Source: Erythrocercus mccallii (taxonomy: Eukaryota > Chordata > Aves > Passeriformes > Dicruridae). Taken from it: a DNA stretch of 64,000 bases. Of this stretch, positions 1 through 12,484 are shown in pieces. The stretch lies in NCBI GenBank assembly GCA_013397435.1, contig VZRG01001493.1, positions 1-64,000 on the forward strand, in the 5' to 3' direction. The notes under the pieces are model-generated. The model had not been told where the DNA came from and did not search any database. It was given only the letters and a program-made list of their open reading frames with translations. A program made the position numbers and the translations under genes. Numbering within the stretch: position 1 is the stretch's first letter; the number at the start of each line of letters is the position of its first letter.

Positions 1-1134
1 GCCCCCCCTTAAAGTGTTGTGAGCAATTTCAAGCCCTGGAACAATTGCTGGATCCCTGGTAATGGTCTGTCTCCTTGCAGCCAAATCATTTGAGAAAGGC
101 TGCCCTTCACTCTCAGGCTTTCAAATGACCTTTTCTTTTTTTTTTTTTCCTCTGACAGAAGGATAAAATAACAAAAACTAGTGTGGTAACTTCTGTTGTT
201 AGGGGGTTTATGATGCAATATATATTGGCTGGTGTGAAACTTCCCCTTGCTGGGTGTAGCCCCTGTGTGCTTTGCCAAGCAGTCTCTGAGCCATAGTGTT
301 ACAATGGCACATCTTAATCTAATGAGTTCAAGCACAGTTATTATTTTTAAAGGAATATGTGCTATTAAGTGCTATCAAACTTCTATAGATATTAATATAA
401 CATGGGATGAAAAGCATTAGAAAAGGCTGAACTCTCACCTGTGAAGAGGCACATAATGCAAATGAACAGATTTGCAACAATTGTAATTGCAACAATGCAT
501 TTCTTTACCACTTTATTGGCTCACAAACATGCAGCTTGTAGAGTCCTTCAGGATACTGCCCGTTCACAATTCTGTTTTATTTCCAAACACCACTAAAGGA
601 ACAGTTCTTTCCCTCAAGGTAATTGCATAACTTCCTTCTGTTTCACACTAAAAAAGCACCATGCACATCAGTGGACTAAGAGCATGTTTAGATATCTCTT
701 ACCCTTCGCTAATGATGTTCAGTAGATCAATCAGGGGGAGAGTAATTTGGTTTTTTTCTTCCTTATAGAGGATCTTGATCTTTCTCTGAGGGGAATGACC
801 TTGACTTGATAATGCAGCTAAACTGGGAAAGCTGTTTTGCTATTCAAACTGAATTTAGACTAGCTAAATAAATAGCAGGCAAAAGAACAAATCTTTTCCC
901 TTAAATAAATGTAAGATATTAAGACCTGGCTTTGCAATGATTATAGTCTAATACACAGCTTGCTGAGAGGTGCTATTTTGCCCATGTGTCTAACCTTGAA
1001 TTTTCCATTCATCTCTGTGGAAATGCTTCCTTTTTACTATACATTCTGTACATACAAAGAACAATTTAAAACTTACATGGCATGGTCAATCAGAGATACC
1101 TAACTGGCTCTTTGGAAAACATGAATTGCGCTTT
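1..1134. other. Unique AT-rich intergenic or intronic DNA
   Basis: No coding exon is recognisable. A T-rich tract sits at about 130-149. A perfect POU octamer, ATGCAAAT, lies at 456-463, followed by two copies of TTGCAACAAT at 472-481 and 487-496. The segment from about 400 to 1120 has no repeat that I recognise and could hold regulatory DNA, but that is inference. The open frame on the minus strand near the left edge has no protein features and is treated as chance. Confidence 0.6.
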
Positions 1135-1136
1135 TT

Positions 1137-1178
1137 TCCTTTTCTTTCTTTCTTTCTTTTTTTTTTTTTTTTTTTTTT
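1137..1178. repeat. (CTTT)n / poly-T tract
   Basis: Several CTTT units run directly into a T tract of about 22 bases. The length is likely to vary between individuals and to be error-prone in assemblies. It could be the reverse complement of a poly-A tail from a processed transcript, but no gene-like sequence is recognised on either side. Confidence 0.85.
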
Positions 1179-2984
1179 GTTAATACAAACACAAAACAAG
1201 TCAGTGGCACCACATTAATCATTCAAGCCGATTGGAAAGTCTCCAAGCACCAGCTGAGTTAAAAAAACCCCAACAACTAAACAAAAACCCCCCACACTTT
1301 GATAAGAGCCAACTGGGAATGAGATTCTTTTTTTCTCTTAGTTTCAAAAAGAACAACAACAAAACAATTCGAAGAATTGGCAAGCAAACAAATTGAACTA
1401 TCATGGCCGGTTGTAAGGGCCATGCTTTGGCTCTGGAGAAACAATTCATAAATATTCATTAGCCTGGGGAAACATGAAAAACAGGATTAGACTTGTTCGA
1501 GGGAGTTCATCTTTAGGGTCAATGCTGGGGTGAAAGAGCCAAGACAGGCAAATTGCAGTTTTATAACGTATTTCCTGGGACAGACAGGATCTGCAGTCTT
1601 CTCTCTTAAAAACAAAAGAAAAAAAAAACCTCAAAAGACAGCAAAAAAGCCTTTTCACTTCCTTACACAGCAGAGATGCTGTTTCAGCTCAGGCACACCC
1701 TGTGTGCTCCCCAGGTGCCGTGGGACAGCGCTGGCTCTGGCAGTGTCCCCAGGGCTCTGTGTGGCCTGTCCCCCATGCTGGCCTGTCCCCACAGGCCATG
1801 GCACTGCTGCCATGCTGTGTTTGACGCTTCTGAGGTTACCTTATCCCATATTCATTGCTGGCATGCAGGATGCTCCCAGGGCTTGGTGCCTGTGGTGTGC
1901 TCTAGCTCTGGACACAAATTGGGATTTTACTGAAGGAAAATGTCCCGCGGTTCTGAGGCTGGCAGGGTCGCTCCTGAACTCCTTCCACACCAAGTCAGTG
2001 CACAGCAGGGAGCTAATGAGCCCAAAAGGCAGATAGGATGGGAAGAGCCCACAATGCTTCCAGGAACCACCCTCAGCCTGCTGGGGGAATAGAAAGCTGC
2101 GACCTCTGGCAAGACAGCCAGGAGCACGAAGATGTCCATATGCCAGCTGTCCCAGCTAGAGGCTGAGATGAAGAGAAGCGAGTCTCAGGGAAATGCAGCC
2201 AGGTCCAGATGACAACCCAGTACTGCAGGACTTGGAGCCATTGCCTTCCTCTGCTTCCAGGGAAAAGGCTGTTCTTCTGTTTACTCCTGTGTGCCTTGGT
2301 TGCCGGTTTGGAAGGTGACATTGGTGTTGCCTGTTGCCAAATGTGTGTGTAATTCCTTAGCAATTGCTCCCCACTGTTGGGATGGATGGCTGTGTGCTGC
2401 CCTGAGACACACACTGGCATCAGCGGCACCTCTGTGGAATCTGAGTGAGCCCCTGTGCTCATAGGAAAAGAAAAATACAGCATGACTAGAAACAATGAAA
2501 AATCAGCCCCTCACCTTTTCCCTCCATTGCAGCCCACAAAGCTAATTGTGTTTTAATGCCTCTGAAGTGAATGGATACGGGATTTTAGTGACTTTATCCA
2601 TCATCAGCTCAGGACAGATACACCATTTGTGATTTCTGCACTTAGAATCTTACAATCATGCAATTGTATCATGTTTGCCAGTCAAGGTTTTGGTAGCAGG
2701 GGGCTGCAAGGGCGGCTTCTGTGAGAAGCTCCAGAGGCTTCCCCAGTGTCTGATAGAGCCAAGACAGACCTGCCACTGGCCAAGGCTGAGCCCTTCAGTG
2801 CTGGTGGATGGTGGCAGTGCCTCTGGGACAATAAGTTTAATAAGGGCAGAGAAAACCAAACCCCTGCACGATTGCAGCTCAAGTAAGGAGGGAGCATCTG
2901 TGAGAGAAAAAACTCTGCAGACAGCAAGGTCAGGGAAGACAGAGCGGGAGGAGATGCTCCAGGCACCAGAGCAGAGATTCCCAA
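1179..2984. other. Unique DNA with a GC-richer block
   Basis: The stretch 1690-2010 is richer in G and C than its surroundings, with recurrent GTCCCC and CTGTCC words. It supports long overlapping open frames on both strands, the longest being 168 codons at 1530-2036 (+). The predicted peptides have no domain I recognise, no matching splice signals and biased Cys/Pro/Leu content, so I do not call a gene. CpG is not enriched enough to call an island by eye. Confidence 0.55.
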
Positions 2985-3205
2985 GCTCCAGTTATCCAGC
3001 CTAACACCCACCCAACGCAACTTGAGGAAATTTCATCTTGTCTTGTTGCTTTTCACTTGGGAGAAGAGTTGAACCCCTACCTGGTTACAGCCTCCTTTCA
3101 GAGAGGGATAAAATCTCCCCTAAGCCTATTCTTCTCCAAGCTAAAAACCCTCATTTCCCTCCATTGCTCCTCATCAGACTTGTGCTTCAGACCTTTTTAT
3201 TGCAC
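2985..3205 (-). mobile_element. CR1 LINE fragment, truncated at both ends
   Basis: Read on the plus strand, this matches the antisense of the CR1 3' region in order. It has the tatccagcctaa block at about 2994, cgcaacttgagg at about 3015, cttgggagaagag at about 3055 and acctggttacagcctcctt at about 3080. These are followed by the tctcccctaagcct and ctcctcatcagacttgtgc blocks. That order corresponds to the C-terminal end of CR1 ORF2 running on the minus strand. Both the CR1 3' tail and most of the 5' part are missing, and many substitutions are present. It is an old, dead copy. The exact ends are approximate because they were set by eye. Confidence 0.88.
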
Positions 3206-5802
3206 AGGAATATGATCCTCAAAACCTGCTAGCTGTGACAAGGTGTTGGAGCCTCTCTGCCGTTGGACCATTAGTTGGAATTGCAAAACACCTCACAAAG
3301 TGTGGATGAGGAAGTACAGTCTAAGAGCCTTGCCAGAAATTGCACCAGTTGTGTTGATAAATAGGGCAAAGATGAAACTGAATTTAGGAAAACTGTAGCT
3401 ATTAATATTTTTTTACTTCACTTTAAATAGAAAAAAAAAAGTGGAAGTAAATTGGTTAAGTCTGCAAGATCCAGCTGTTAAATAGCAGTTTTCCCAGTTC
3501 CAGATGGAAATGCTTTGCCTTATGGTACTTGGGACACTGTAATATTGCCTTGCATTTTTATTCTCTTCTCTATCTGCAGAGTCATTTCCTCCATCTTTGC
3601 AGTTACTTCTGTCATCTCTTGTGCCTTTTAATATTCCTCAGTAACTCTCAGCAGAAGCACCAGAGGCTGAGGGGAAATTGGGCTTTCTCCACCACAGCCT
3701 CTTTGTGCAGGGTTTTCTGTTTGCTGATTACTATCTTGAACAAGCAGAATCCTGACAAATGAAGGGGGGGAAGGAGCTGCTCCCATTGAGCTTTTGTACT
3801 TTTTCCAGGTTGTTTTCCTCTGCTGGCTGGGTTACAGAGATACAATCACAAAGCTCTAATACTCTTGCTTTGGGGTGAGGGATTTCTAGCTCTGCAAGGT
3901 GGATTTCATTGAGCTTGATGATGTGGGAAGGCAGAGGCTGCAGGACAGGCTGTGCAGAGCTACAGCTCTTCCCCATTATGATTAGAGCTCATCACCTGCT
4001 GAGTGAGGATAAGGCTGTAAGGAGTGACCAGCCTCGGTTTGGCAATGCAAAACAACCCATTGCACTTTTATTAGAGAGGATTTAAAATGCTCCTCTTCAT
4101 TCTGAGTCTGGGTTTTATCCCAGTCCAGGTGTCTCACAGGTGTTTGGGTATAAGAGTGATGGGGACAGCATCCCAACTCAGCCTGATGGGAGCTGCTGCT
4201 TTTGAAGAGCATATGGCTGCTGTTTTCCCTTCATGCATGGTCAGGCATCCCCAGTTACAAACAGGGAGTCCGAATCTCATCCCTCCCTGCTCTGTGCTTT
4301 AGTCTCTTGCTGCTTTCTTTTTCTTCCCCTGCACTGATACTTCCTTCACACTTCTGCTGGTCCTCGATCACCAGCAGCCAGGGCATTGCAACTGTCTATA
4401 TTTTAACTTCAAGTGAGTGGCATCTTTTCTCCTGGCAAAAAGCTGCTTTGCTTTCTTTCCCTCTCCTTCAATAAAAAGTGACAAGTGCTCCTTCACAGAG
4501 CAGTGCAATCAAAGGAGCCGCTCACAGAGAGCTGTCAGTAAGTTGTACACTCTCTGCAAACTGTTTCACTGTGGGACCGCTTAAATAGAGTTCACATCCT
4601 TCCCATCTCTCTCCCTTGTGTGACAGTGCCTTGCACCCTTTCTGATGATATCAGAGCTTATCTCATCGTGGCTTATCTGAATAATCAGCTCTGGGTTTTT
4701 GAAACCATCTCAGAGGGATTTTTTGTGGTTGTGCAAAGCTGGGCAATGTGGTAGATGCAGCTGAGAGCTGCGCAGAGGGCTTTGCTCCCTGTTCTGACAG
4801 CAGCAGCCTGCTAATTGCTGGGTCAATATATAAGAAGCTTTTCTAACCATTTCAGGATGTGCTGATGTGCGTCTTCAACAGAGGTTCAGGCAATCACAGA
4901 CACTCCTTGCATGGAGGGTCTCATCTTGCTGAGTGCCAGCGCTGCCTAGCAGCAAGGGAGCCTCTCAGCCATGCTGCAAATCAATAATGTCTCTAGTTCT
5001 CCTCCAAATTCCCTGGAGCCTGGGAGTTTACCTCTCCCATCTTCATCTCCAGCAGTGTTCTTCAGCACTGATGGGCATCTGTTACCCACTGTCTCAGTGC
5101 CAAGCTTTTAGCAGTGTGTGTTGGAGCATCTTGGTTGAAAATGCTGCTGTTCCTGGTCACAAGCTGCTGAGGATCTGTGCTACCCAGGGCAGCCCCACTC
5201 TCAAAGGGAGTGGTTGTCAGGATACTTTTGGGCTGCACTGGCAGCCTTTGCAGAGTGGCAGTGGCTTCAGAGACCATTGATGGTGGGTGTGGCTGTGGTC
5301 CTCTGCTCACCACAGTGGATATGGGCAGGACACTGGTGAGGCATAAGCTTGACATTAAAGGCATGAGTGAATTCCACTCACGGTAAGGCTGCCTTTTGTA
5401 GCCTGGCCTTGCAATTAGGAAGGGGAAGGACTGCTAAAGCCATGTGTGCTGGCACAAACCCATTCCTGGTGTGGAGATGTTGGCAGGAGAGTTTGGCACT
5501 ATTGCTGACAGAGCAATACAAGGATGGAGAGCTCAGGGATGGCTTTTTGATTCGTGCTTAAATCTGAGTCCGGCTAATTCCCACTAAATTTAATTTTAAT
5601 TTCTTTGGACCAAGTGCATTTTAAGATGAGATTTAGAGTTCAAAGCTAGTCACAAAGCCTCCCACTTTTATACGAGCAGCCATTTCATTTTGGTCTGTGT
5701 TCTTAGGGATGACCCAATAGTGTGCACTGGAATCCAGCATTTCTAGGAAGGCATTGCTCTCAATATTTCTTTGTTTTGTTTTGTTTTCTTATTTGTATCT
5801 GC
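3206..5802. other. Unique non-coding DNA
   Basis: This carries A/T tracts at about 3407-3440 and several short overlapping open frames on both strands, none with recognisable features. A moderately GC-rich part at 4930-5370 holds overlapping frames on both strands, as chance frames usually do. Short TTTTG repeats sit at about 5770-5790, just outside the LTR to the right. No promoter, RNA gene or older transposon was recognised. Confidence 0.55.
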
Positions 5803-5807
5803 AGTAT
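5803..5807. repeat. Target-site duplication, left copy (AGTAT)
   Basis: AGTAT here is identical to 6388-6392 and abuts both ends of the LTR at 5808-6387. Five base pairs is the usual duplication size for ERVL-type integrases. Confidence 0.92.
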
Positions 5808-6387
5808 TGGCATAGTTTAATCCCAGCAGGCAACTATGAACCACACAATCACTTGTGCACTCCCTGCCTTGCCTAGTGCCATGGGAAGGAGACCTGGAAA
5901 AAAGGTAAAACTCATGTGTTGAAATAAGAATAGTTTAATAATGGAAATAAAATATAATAGCAATATTAACAACAGCAATAATAATAACATCAACATGTTG
6001 TTGTTGTTGTTGTTTTTGTTATGAAATGAAAACAGAGAGTGGAATAAAAACCAGGATGATTTTATTCCAAGTGATTCACACCCACAGATGGATGCTCAGC
6101 CTGTTCCCAAGCATCAATCAGCAGCTCCCCCCAGTTAATACACTGAGCATATGGAACATCCCCTTGGCCAGGTCAGGACAGCTGTCCCAGCCATGCTCTC
6201 TCCCAGCTCCTCATGCACCTGCTCACTGCCAGAGCATGGGATACTGAAAAGCCCCTGATTCAAAATAAGCAGTGTTTAGCAACAGTTAAACATCCATGTG
6301 TTACTGACATTATTCTCCTCTGAAATCCAAAACAGCCCAGTACCAGCTACTGAGAAGAATGACTCTATACCAGCTGAAACCAGGACA
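5808..6387 (-). mobile_element. Solo ERVL-type LTR, complete, 580 bp
   Basis: On the minus strand the element starts TGTCCTGGTTTCAGCTGG (from 6387 downward) and ends with CTATGCCA (at 5808), giving the canonical TG...CA ends. The start is that of the widespread avian ERVL LTR as I remember it. Other matching landmarks in order are the GTATTAACTGGGG region (plus strand about 6130-6150), where the family's TATA box sits in degraded form. Next comes an ATT/GTT-rich tract at 5935-6015, then the CATGAGTTTTACC block (plus strand about 5903-5915). There are no gag, pol or env remnants beside it, so the internal part was probably lost by recombination between two LTRs. The flanking 5-bp duplication is perfect. 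The LTR carries no coding capacity. Confidence 0.92.
5935..6018. repeat. AAT/AAC to GTT simple repeat inside the LTR
   Basis: An AAT- and AAC-rich tract is followed by a nearly pure (GTT)n run from about 5996 to 6012, meeting at ATCAACATGTTG. The tract lies at the position where this LTR family has an ATT-rich part, so it is probably an in-element expansion and not an independent feature. Confidence 0.85.
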
Positions 6388-6392
6388 AGTAT
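6388..6392. repeat. Target-site duplication, right copy (AGTAT)
   Basis: This is identical to 5803-5807 and immediately follows the LTR's outer end. Confidence 0.92.
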
Positions 6393-9300
6393 GTTCCACT
6401 GAGTTATTACCTTTATTGTTAGGTTATTTTTTTATGCTGCTAATGTAAATGAATATTGCTTTATTGAGCATAGGTGTTCATTGGTATGAGCAGTAGGAAG
6501 CTCAGAAAACTACTTTGCAAGGATTCTCCTTTTGCTGCTGTGCTAATGAAACTGAAACACTCCTCCTTGCAGTGGTCTCTGCAAGATAGCTGGACTTTTT
6601 ACATTTTGTAATTAGTTTCTAGATGATTATCTATTAATATTTCATGTTTGATTCCATGCCAATGTCTGCTTTTGGCCAGGGTCTCTTTTGACCATCCTCT
6701 TTTGCATATTAGTACTAAGCTTCTGAGGAAAACACTGCTTTTGCTGAAATCTGAGAGACTGTACTTGCTGAGCAGACTGGGGTAGCAATTTGGGAACTTC
6801 AATAATTACTCCTTTGTTCCCAAAAGTCTGCTTATATAGCACATAAATGTGAACTAACCTTTAGGAATCCTCTGCAGCTGTGACACCTAATATCAAACTT
6901 ACACTTTGCAGCAGGACAGAGAATGTATAATTTATGAGCTACTGAAGTATCTTTAATTAAACCAGTATTTTCTAAATTTTGACTGAATTTAATTCTAATC
7001 TAAAAGAAAGAAGCAATCCAAGTCCAGCTGAGGTTTTCCTTAAATACCACCCTTGTTATCTGGGAGACTTTGAATCAAGTAAGATAGATGGTTTTAATTT
7101 CCATGTTCTCCGTATAACACTTGGGGTCAATGTTTGCATACTTATCATAGGCAGTTTACCACTGACAACCACTGTAATTGTTGAACTTTTCCTTGGTGAA
7201 GACCTGATTGACTATTATGCACTGTATTTATTTTGTCTCACACTAAAATATAGATGATTGATTATTCCATTATTCTATTGACCAAGGCTGTAACAAGGTG
7301 TGACAAATATGTGCCATTACAGTCCATAACCAGCTGTGGAAGTTGGTGCAGTCAGGTAGGAGAATTTTAATGCACACGAATCTCTGGAAAGCCTTAGCAA
7401 ACTTTCAGGACACTGTATTTAAAAGATGTTACCTGAATTAATGGTCTTCATTTCTGCTAGGTACTTGCTAAGGATGAAAAAAGAAAATAACAGGTCCTGA
7501 TCTGAAAAGCTTAGAATATGATTGAGAGTCCATGGGAGTCAAGGGAAATTCTTCCAATGAGTTTCTGGGCTTTGGCAGGATCCTGAGGGTAATCCTTCTG
7601 TTTACTTCACTGAGAGTTGTGTCAGCCCTGAAAAAAAATCTCCATTTGTTAACTGCATTAAAATGTGCAGAGAAAGAAGTGCCTTCTGCCACTGATGTAG
7701 CACAATAGTGTGAATTATATGCACATATCAAGGAGAAAGAGAAAAATCCTGTATTTTAAAGCTCTTTATCTGCAACTTGGTATTTGAAATGCGTAATTTA
7801 ATTATCTTTGAACTTCTTTGTTCCTTCTTAAAATAAATAATATTTAATTTTCCTTTAAAATATCATGCATTGATGGACACAGCACTGGGGATTGTGGCAA
7901 TGAAATGCTGTTGAACCAGCCTCTGGAAATTAGTATTAATAAACAATGCATTTGCTACCAGTCTGTCATATTAATTAGTCCTCAGAATGTGTCAGTGCTT
8001 TTCATTTGTATTTAACATTGCCTGAGCTTACTGCCAATTAAATACAATGTTGTTATCAACTCAACTTGCACGTGATTACATTGGATTAATGTGGTTCTTT
8101 TCCTTGATCCACTATAATTAAAAATCAGAGTTGTGATTTTAAACAAGTGTAAAAATATAATCAGTTTGTATATGCAGCTGCCTTTTTCTTCTAATATACT
8201 TTAATATCATTCACCTCCAATTAACAGCTGTGGAAGCCCTGGGCCCTGTTTAGCAGCTCAGAGGAGACTGTAGCGTCTTAGAAGTGCTGGAAGAAGCCCC
8301 ATGCCTGTCCCCGTCCTTGCCCTCAGTCCAGATGTTTTGGATGATGTTTTGGAGTGGGGCCTGTGACCCTTCAGCCCCCAAATCCTCCATGACAACTCAC
8401 CAGATGCAAGCTGAAGGAAAATACTGCCTTAAAACTCCATACTGTTTCCCTTGAGGCCTGATGGCTGCTCCATGCCTAAATCCCGGGGAGGCTCTGATGG
8501 CAGGGAGCGCCACAGAGGGATGTGCTGTGCATCCTCCTTGTCCTGTCCCCCAGCAGCCACAGAGCCCAGGGGCATATGGAGACATGGGCTGGTGTAGGAT
8601 GGGCCAGTGTGACTGTTGGGAGGATGTGAACACCTGTGTGACAGCCCCAGAATAACCAGTCTACCCAGTCTTGACTTTTGTGGCTCTGGTGTTTCACTGA
8701 GCTCGATTTTGGGACCTGCCACCCAGCAGGGGTAAGGAACAGGCAAAATGCTGCAGCTCAAAGCAGAAGGATGCTGTTTCCCATCACTTCCCACTTCTCT
8801 GCTGCTGACAGACAGGGCTCACCCAGCGGAAAGGCTGGAGGAGGCTGCTCTTCTGCTGGAGCAGATAGAAGTAATTAGTCAAATCACTGCAGCGCAGAGA
8901 GGGAAGCTGGCCCATCTCCTCTGTGCCGCAAATGACTCATTGCATAACAACTTCACTAAAGGGGTATTTTTTTCTCTCTTCTACTTTGAGCAGGGAAACA
9001 GAGAGATGAGCTTTTCAAAAGGCCACCAAGGCTTTTGTTTGAGAGTTTTGCCTTCCAGGTCTCCTAGGACCATTGAGAAAGTCATGACCTGAATAAATGT
9101 CATCAGCAGTCACTTTGGGAGCAGAGACCAAGAGCATTTCTACCTCTTGAAGGAGCATAGCCATGACCTGGTGAGCAGCTGGCAGATAGCTGGCGACTCG
9201 TTATTCACCAGCCTGATAGACCCATTTGTACCTTTACAGCCCAGTGGTGCTGGATCCTGCGGGAACAAGGCAGCCACTCCCTTGTCCATACCAGCCGTGT

Positions 9301-10407
9301 GGGGAGTGCACATCAAGGGCATGCAGCCCCTGCAAAAGCACTCCTGGCTGGAAGAACATCTTCCCAGCAAGCAGAAACAAAGAGAGACTTGCTCTCTTAC
9401 TTTTTGCCTCACCTCCCAGGCAGTGAGGAGCAGTCAGTGCTGTGCCTGCTGAAACTTGCTCAGTTCAGCTGAGTCTTGCCTGCTCTGTGCTCCATCACCT
9501 GCCACTGCGAAGGGCAGAGCCCTGCAAGAGACAGAGCTTGCCTGTCCCACCTTTCCCAAAACTCCCCCATTTGCCCTTCCTCACCCATCCCAAAGCAGAG
9601 GAGGGGTAACTAAGCAAAGAATTAAGGCTGAATGAGTGGAAGGTAGTGAAACATGAGCCACACCTTGCTGGCCCCTGGGTGAGGAACACAGGGTATTCTG
9701 CTGAGGTAGTGCTCTTTGTGCACAGAATAAGCAGCATTCCAGTGAGATGAAACCTCAGGCTCCTGATTCAGCTGATATTTCTGGCAAATTGTTGACCCAT
9801 TGCAGTTTATTCAGGATTTTTCTTGTCCTGGTAGAGTGGCTGTAACAATGACAGATTTGTCATTCTGTTTCTAACAAACATGCAACTTTTGTGACTCTGA
9901 AACTTCTACCTTGAAGCATGCCAGATAATTGCTTCTGTGCTCCACAGTAACACTCTGTGTTTATAGGCAAGGAAAATAATTAATTTAACATTAATTAATA
10001 AGATTTAATATAGCCAGTGCTAGCTTGTGTCATGGAATAACTCATAGGGACAATTTTAATTTCATCTGACATTTATATTGATGGTTTCTCTCCTGGGCTG
10101 GAACCAGAGGACGGTGAGGCTGCATCCTGGGCAGTCAGAAGGGCAGCCCTGCTAACAAGAAGTGGCTGTGGGGAAAGGGTTCAGGAGAGCCACTTGTCCC
10201 CTGGAAAAGTTTTAAAGGAGAAAGCAGGAAAATGGCCCTTCTTTCGGTTCACCTTGGGAAGGAACAACTGCAGAAGCTGTCTCCTTGCCTGGGTTTGATA
10301 CAGTGGGTTTGATGGATTAAATGCTGCTCTTTTAGAGTTTTCCTTGCTTTATTGTAGCATGAGCAAAAGGACATTTCTTATGTCGCTTCAAAGAGGAGAT
10401 GTGTCAA
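6393..10407. other. Unique non-coding DNA, AT-rich then GC-richer
   Basis: The part 6393-8220 is AT-rich with many TAATTA/ATTAAT words, especially 7760-8130. The part 8230-8720 is GC-richer and shows overlapping open frames on both strands. A perfect AP-1 type site, TGACTCA, lies at 8933-8939 within a helix-like open frame (8748-9092, +) that has no recognised domain. No repeat or RNA gene is recognised, and no gene is supported. Confidence 0.55.
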
Positions 10408-11100
10408 ATCGTAGAGCATCAGGTTGGAAGTGACCTCAAGGATCACCTGGTCCAACATTTCTTGGCAAAAGCAGTATCAGACAACATGGTCCATCACCCT
10501 CTCCTGCTGAATCTTAAAGGTGTCCAGTCTCAGGGAATCCACCACTTCCCTGGGGAGATTTTCCACTGACTGATTGCTCCCAGTGTGAAAATTTTTTTCT
10601 TGTGTCTAGTTGGAATCTTCCCAGAAATAATTTGTACCCATTATCCCTCCCTTTTCCCTGTGACTCCTGTGAAAAGGGAGTCTCCATCTCCATTGTAGCC
10701 ACCCTCTAAATAGTGGAGCATGGCTATAAAGGCCTTCCCTAAGGCTTCTTTTCTCAAGGCTGAACAGACTCAGTTGTCTCAGCCTTTCCTCACATGGCAG
10801 CCCTTCCCAGTCCTTGGCTCACCTTTGCAGCCTTTCTCTGGACTCTCTTTGGCTGTTCACATCCTTTTGATGCCACAGGCCCAGAACTGGGCACAGTATT
10901 CCACGTGTGGGCCAACTAGTGCTGAGTGAAGTGGGGTGATGTCTCCTTTATCTCTGCTGGTGATGCCCTTGCTGATGCCACCCAGCACCCTGCAGTGTCC
11001 CTTTGCTGCAGCCATGCACTCTTCACTCATGCTGAGCTTGTAATGCAGTGACAAACCAAACGCTGCCTTGTGCTTTGCCACTTGTTGAACCCAGTAAGAG
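10408..11100 (-). mobile_element. CR1 LINE, 5'-truncated, with 3' end and ORF2 tail
   Basis: The left edge shows the antisense CR1 3' terminus: ATCGTAGAGCATC followed by the AGGTTGGAAGTGACCTCAAG block. Moving right come the lines matching the CR1 3' untranslated region and the C-terminal end of ORF2. On the minus strand at about 10857-11085 the translation includes KLSMSEEC and SALVGPHVEYCAQFWA, close to the reverse-transcriptase C-terminal part of CR1 as I know it. A further piece with QLDTRKKF lies at about 10600. The frame is broken several times and the upstream ORF2 and ORF1 are absent, which is the usual 5' truncation. The 5' boundary is approximate. Confidence 0.95.
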
Positions 11101-12451
11101 GCTCTGATCAAACCCTTTCTCTGAGAGCTGATAAAAGGCTTTTATGAATAGTGAGATGCAGCCTGCAGGGACCTGTCACACTGATGTTTCCCTGACAGAG
11201 GTCAGAGATCAAACAAACTTCCTCAGTGGTGTACATCCAAGTTGCCTTTCATATCCTTTCAATATCCTTTGGCCTCATATTCCATATCACATTAAGGTGA
11301 TTTTTCCAAAATACTCATGTTTAAGATGAAGCTCAGGCTGGAGCTTGTACCAGCCCAGAGGTATGCACTGGCAGTGGCACACTTTTTTGGGGTGTTTGCC
11401 CAGAAGTCAGGTAGTGCATCCTTGGCTGCCATGGGCTGGATCTCCAGTGCAGCTCTGCAGACAGCTGAAGTCTTGGGAATTGCTAATGAAACCAACTGCT
11501 CTCCCAGCAAACTATCCTGGGTCCCCCACTGGCTGTGAAATTAACATGGGGACTCTATGGGTGTGAAGTTAATGCTGTATACATAATGTATCTGTCCCAA
11601 GGTAAGCCTTCACATCTGTTTTCTGTACAAGTGTAAGTGCAGGATATAATTGAGTGAGTGAGAAATAGTTTGAGTGGAAAGCAGTGCTGTCCACCAGCAG
11701 CTCAACCCATGCCTTGCTGCAGAGAGGCTGGTCCAACCAGCTAGAGTTAGAGCATAAAAACAGGCTGGAGGAGCTCCTGGTAAAAATCATTAATGGCTTA
11801 GTTTTTAAATTTTTCCACTTTATTTTGTCACTGAGAACAAAGAGAAACTTCAGCTTGTAAATGCCACCAGTTCTCCACACTGATGGTCCCAGGGACAGCA
11901 GAACTGCCCATAAAGTGTCTGTCACCTAATGAAAATTGGGGAAAAAAAATCTTCTGCATGCTCCTATCACTAGTAAATAAATTGTTACATAACCCTTGCC
12001 TGCCCACCTCCTTCTGCTGCTGGAGCTGAAGGTGGTGACAAACTTTCCTCAACAACCGCTGCTCTCCTGGGTATGGGAGAGCTGCTGCAGTTCAGTGAGA
12101 GCTGCTAATGAGGGGGAAAAGCGGGGGAAATGCCTGTCCTGGCATTTTAGGAGTGGAAGTGTCTGCAAGAGCATTTGTGGAGACAGAAAGGCTCACCCAA
12201 AACATTTGCAGCCGTAGACAAAATCTGAACTACCCACCTAGGCTTTTCTTCCCACCTCACCTACTTTTATTGTTTTGCGAAATGTCAGTTTGCTTGTCAG
12301 CCTCTGGCTGGGGTTTTCATGTTATTCCCTCACTTCTTTCAGTAGGATCCCTTTGCCAGAGAAGGAGAGAAATGTCACAGCATGACAGCTCCTCTGTCCC
12401 AGCTGCACGTGTGAGTGGGGGCCTCTGGCAGCAGCCAGCACACGGCACCTG
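11101..12451. other. Unique non-coding DNA
   Basis: This holds overlapping short frames on both strands only. There are no convincing splice pairs and no recognisable domain. A 152-codon open frame at 12108-12566 (+) runs through the GACA repeat and gains part of its length from it. Nothing else is recognised. Confidence 0.5.
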
Positions 12452-12483
<32 letters not shown>

Positions 12484-12484
12484 G
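12452..12484. repeat. (GACA)8 tetranucleotide microsatellite
   Basis: There are 33 bases of uninterrupted GACA units, about 8.25 copies. Uninterrupted tetranucleotides of this length are usually polymorphic. In the minus frames it encodes runs of CLSV, which explains the repetitive peptides predicted there. Confidence 0.97.

Noticed and set aside
1137..1178. Poly-A tail of a processed pseudogene in reverse
   Set aside because: No gene-like sequence or target duplication was found beside the T tract.
1530..2036. 168-codon open frame, the longest in the window
   Set aside because: No domain, biased composition from a GC-rich patch, overlapping frames also open, and no splice or promoter support.
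2073..2495. 140-codon minus-strand frame
   Set aside because: Featureless peptide with no acceptor or donor pairing, overlapping other chance frames.
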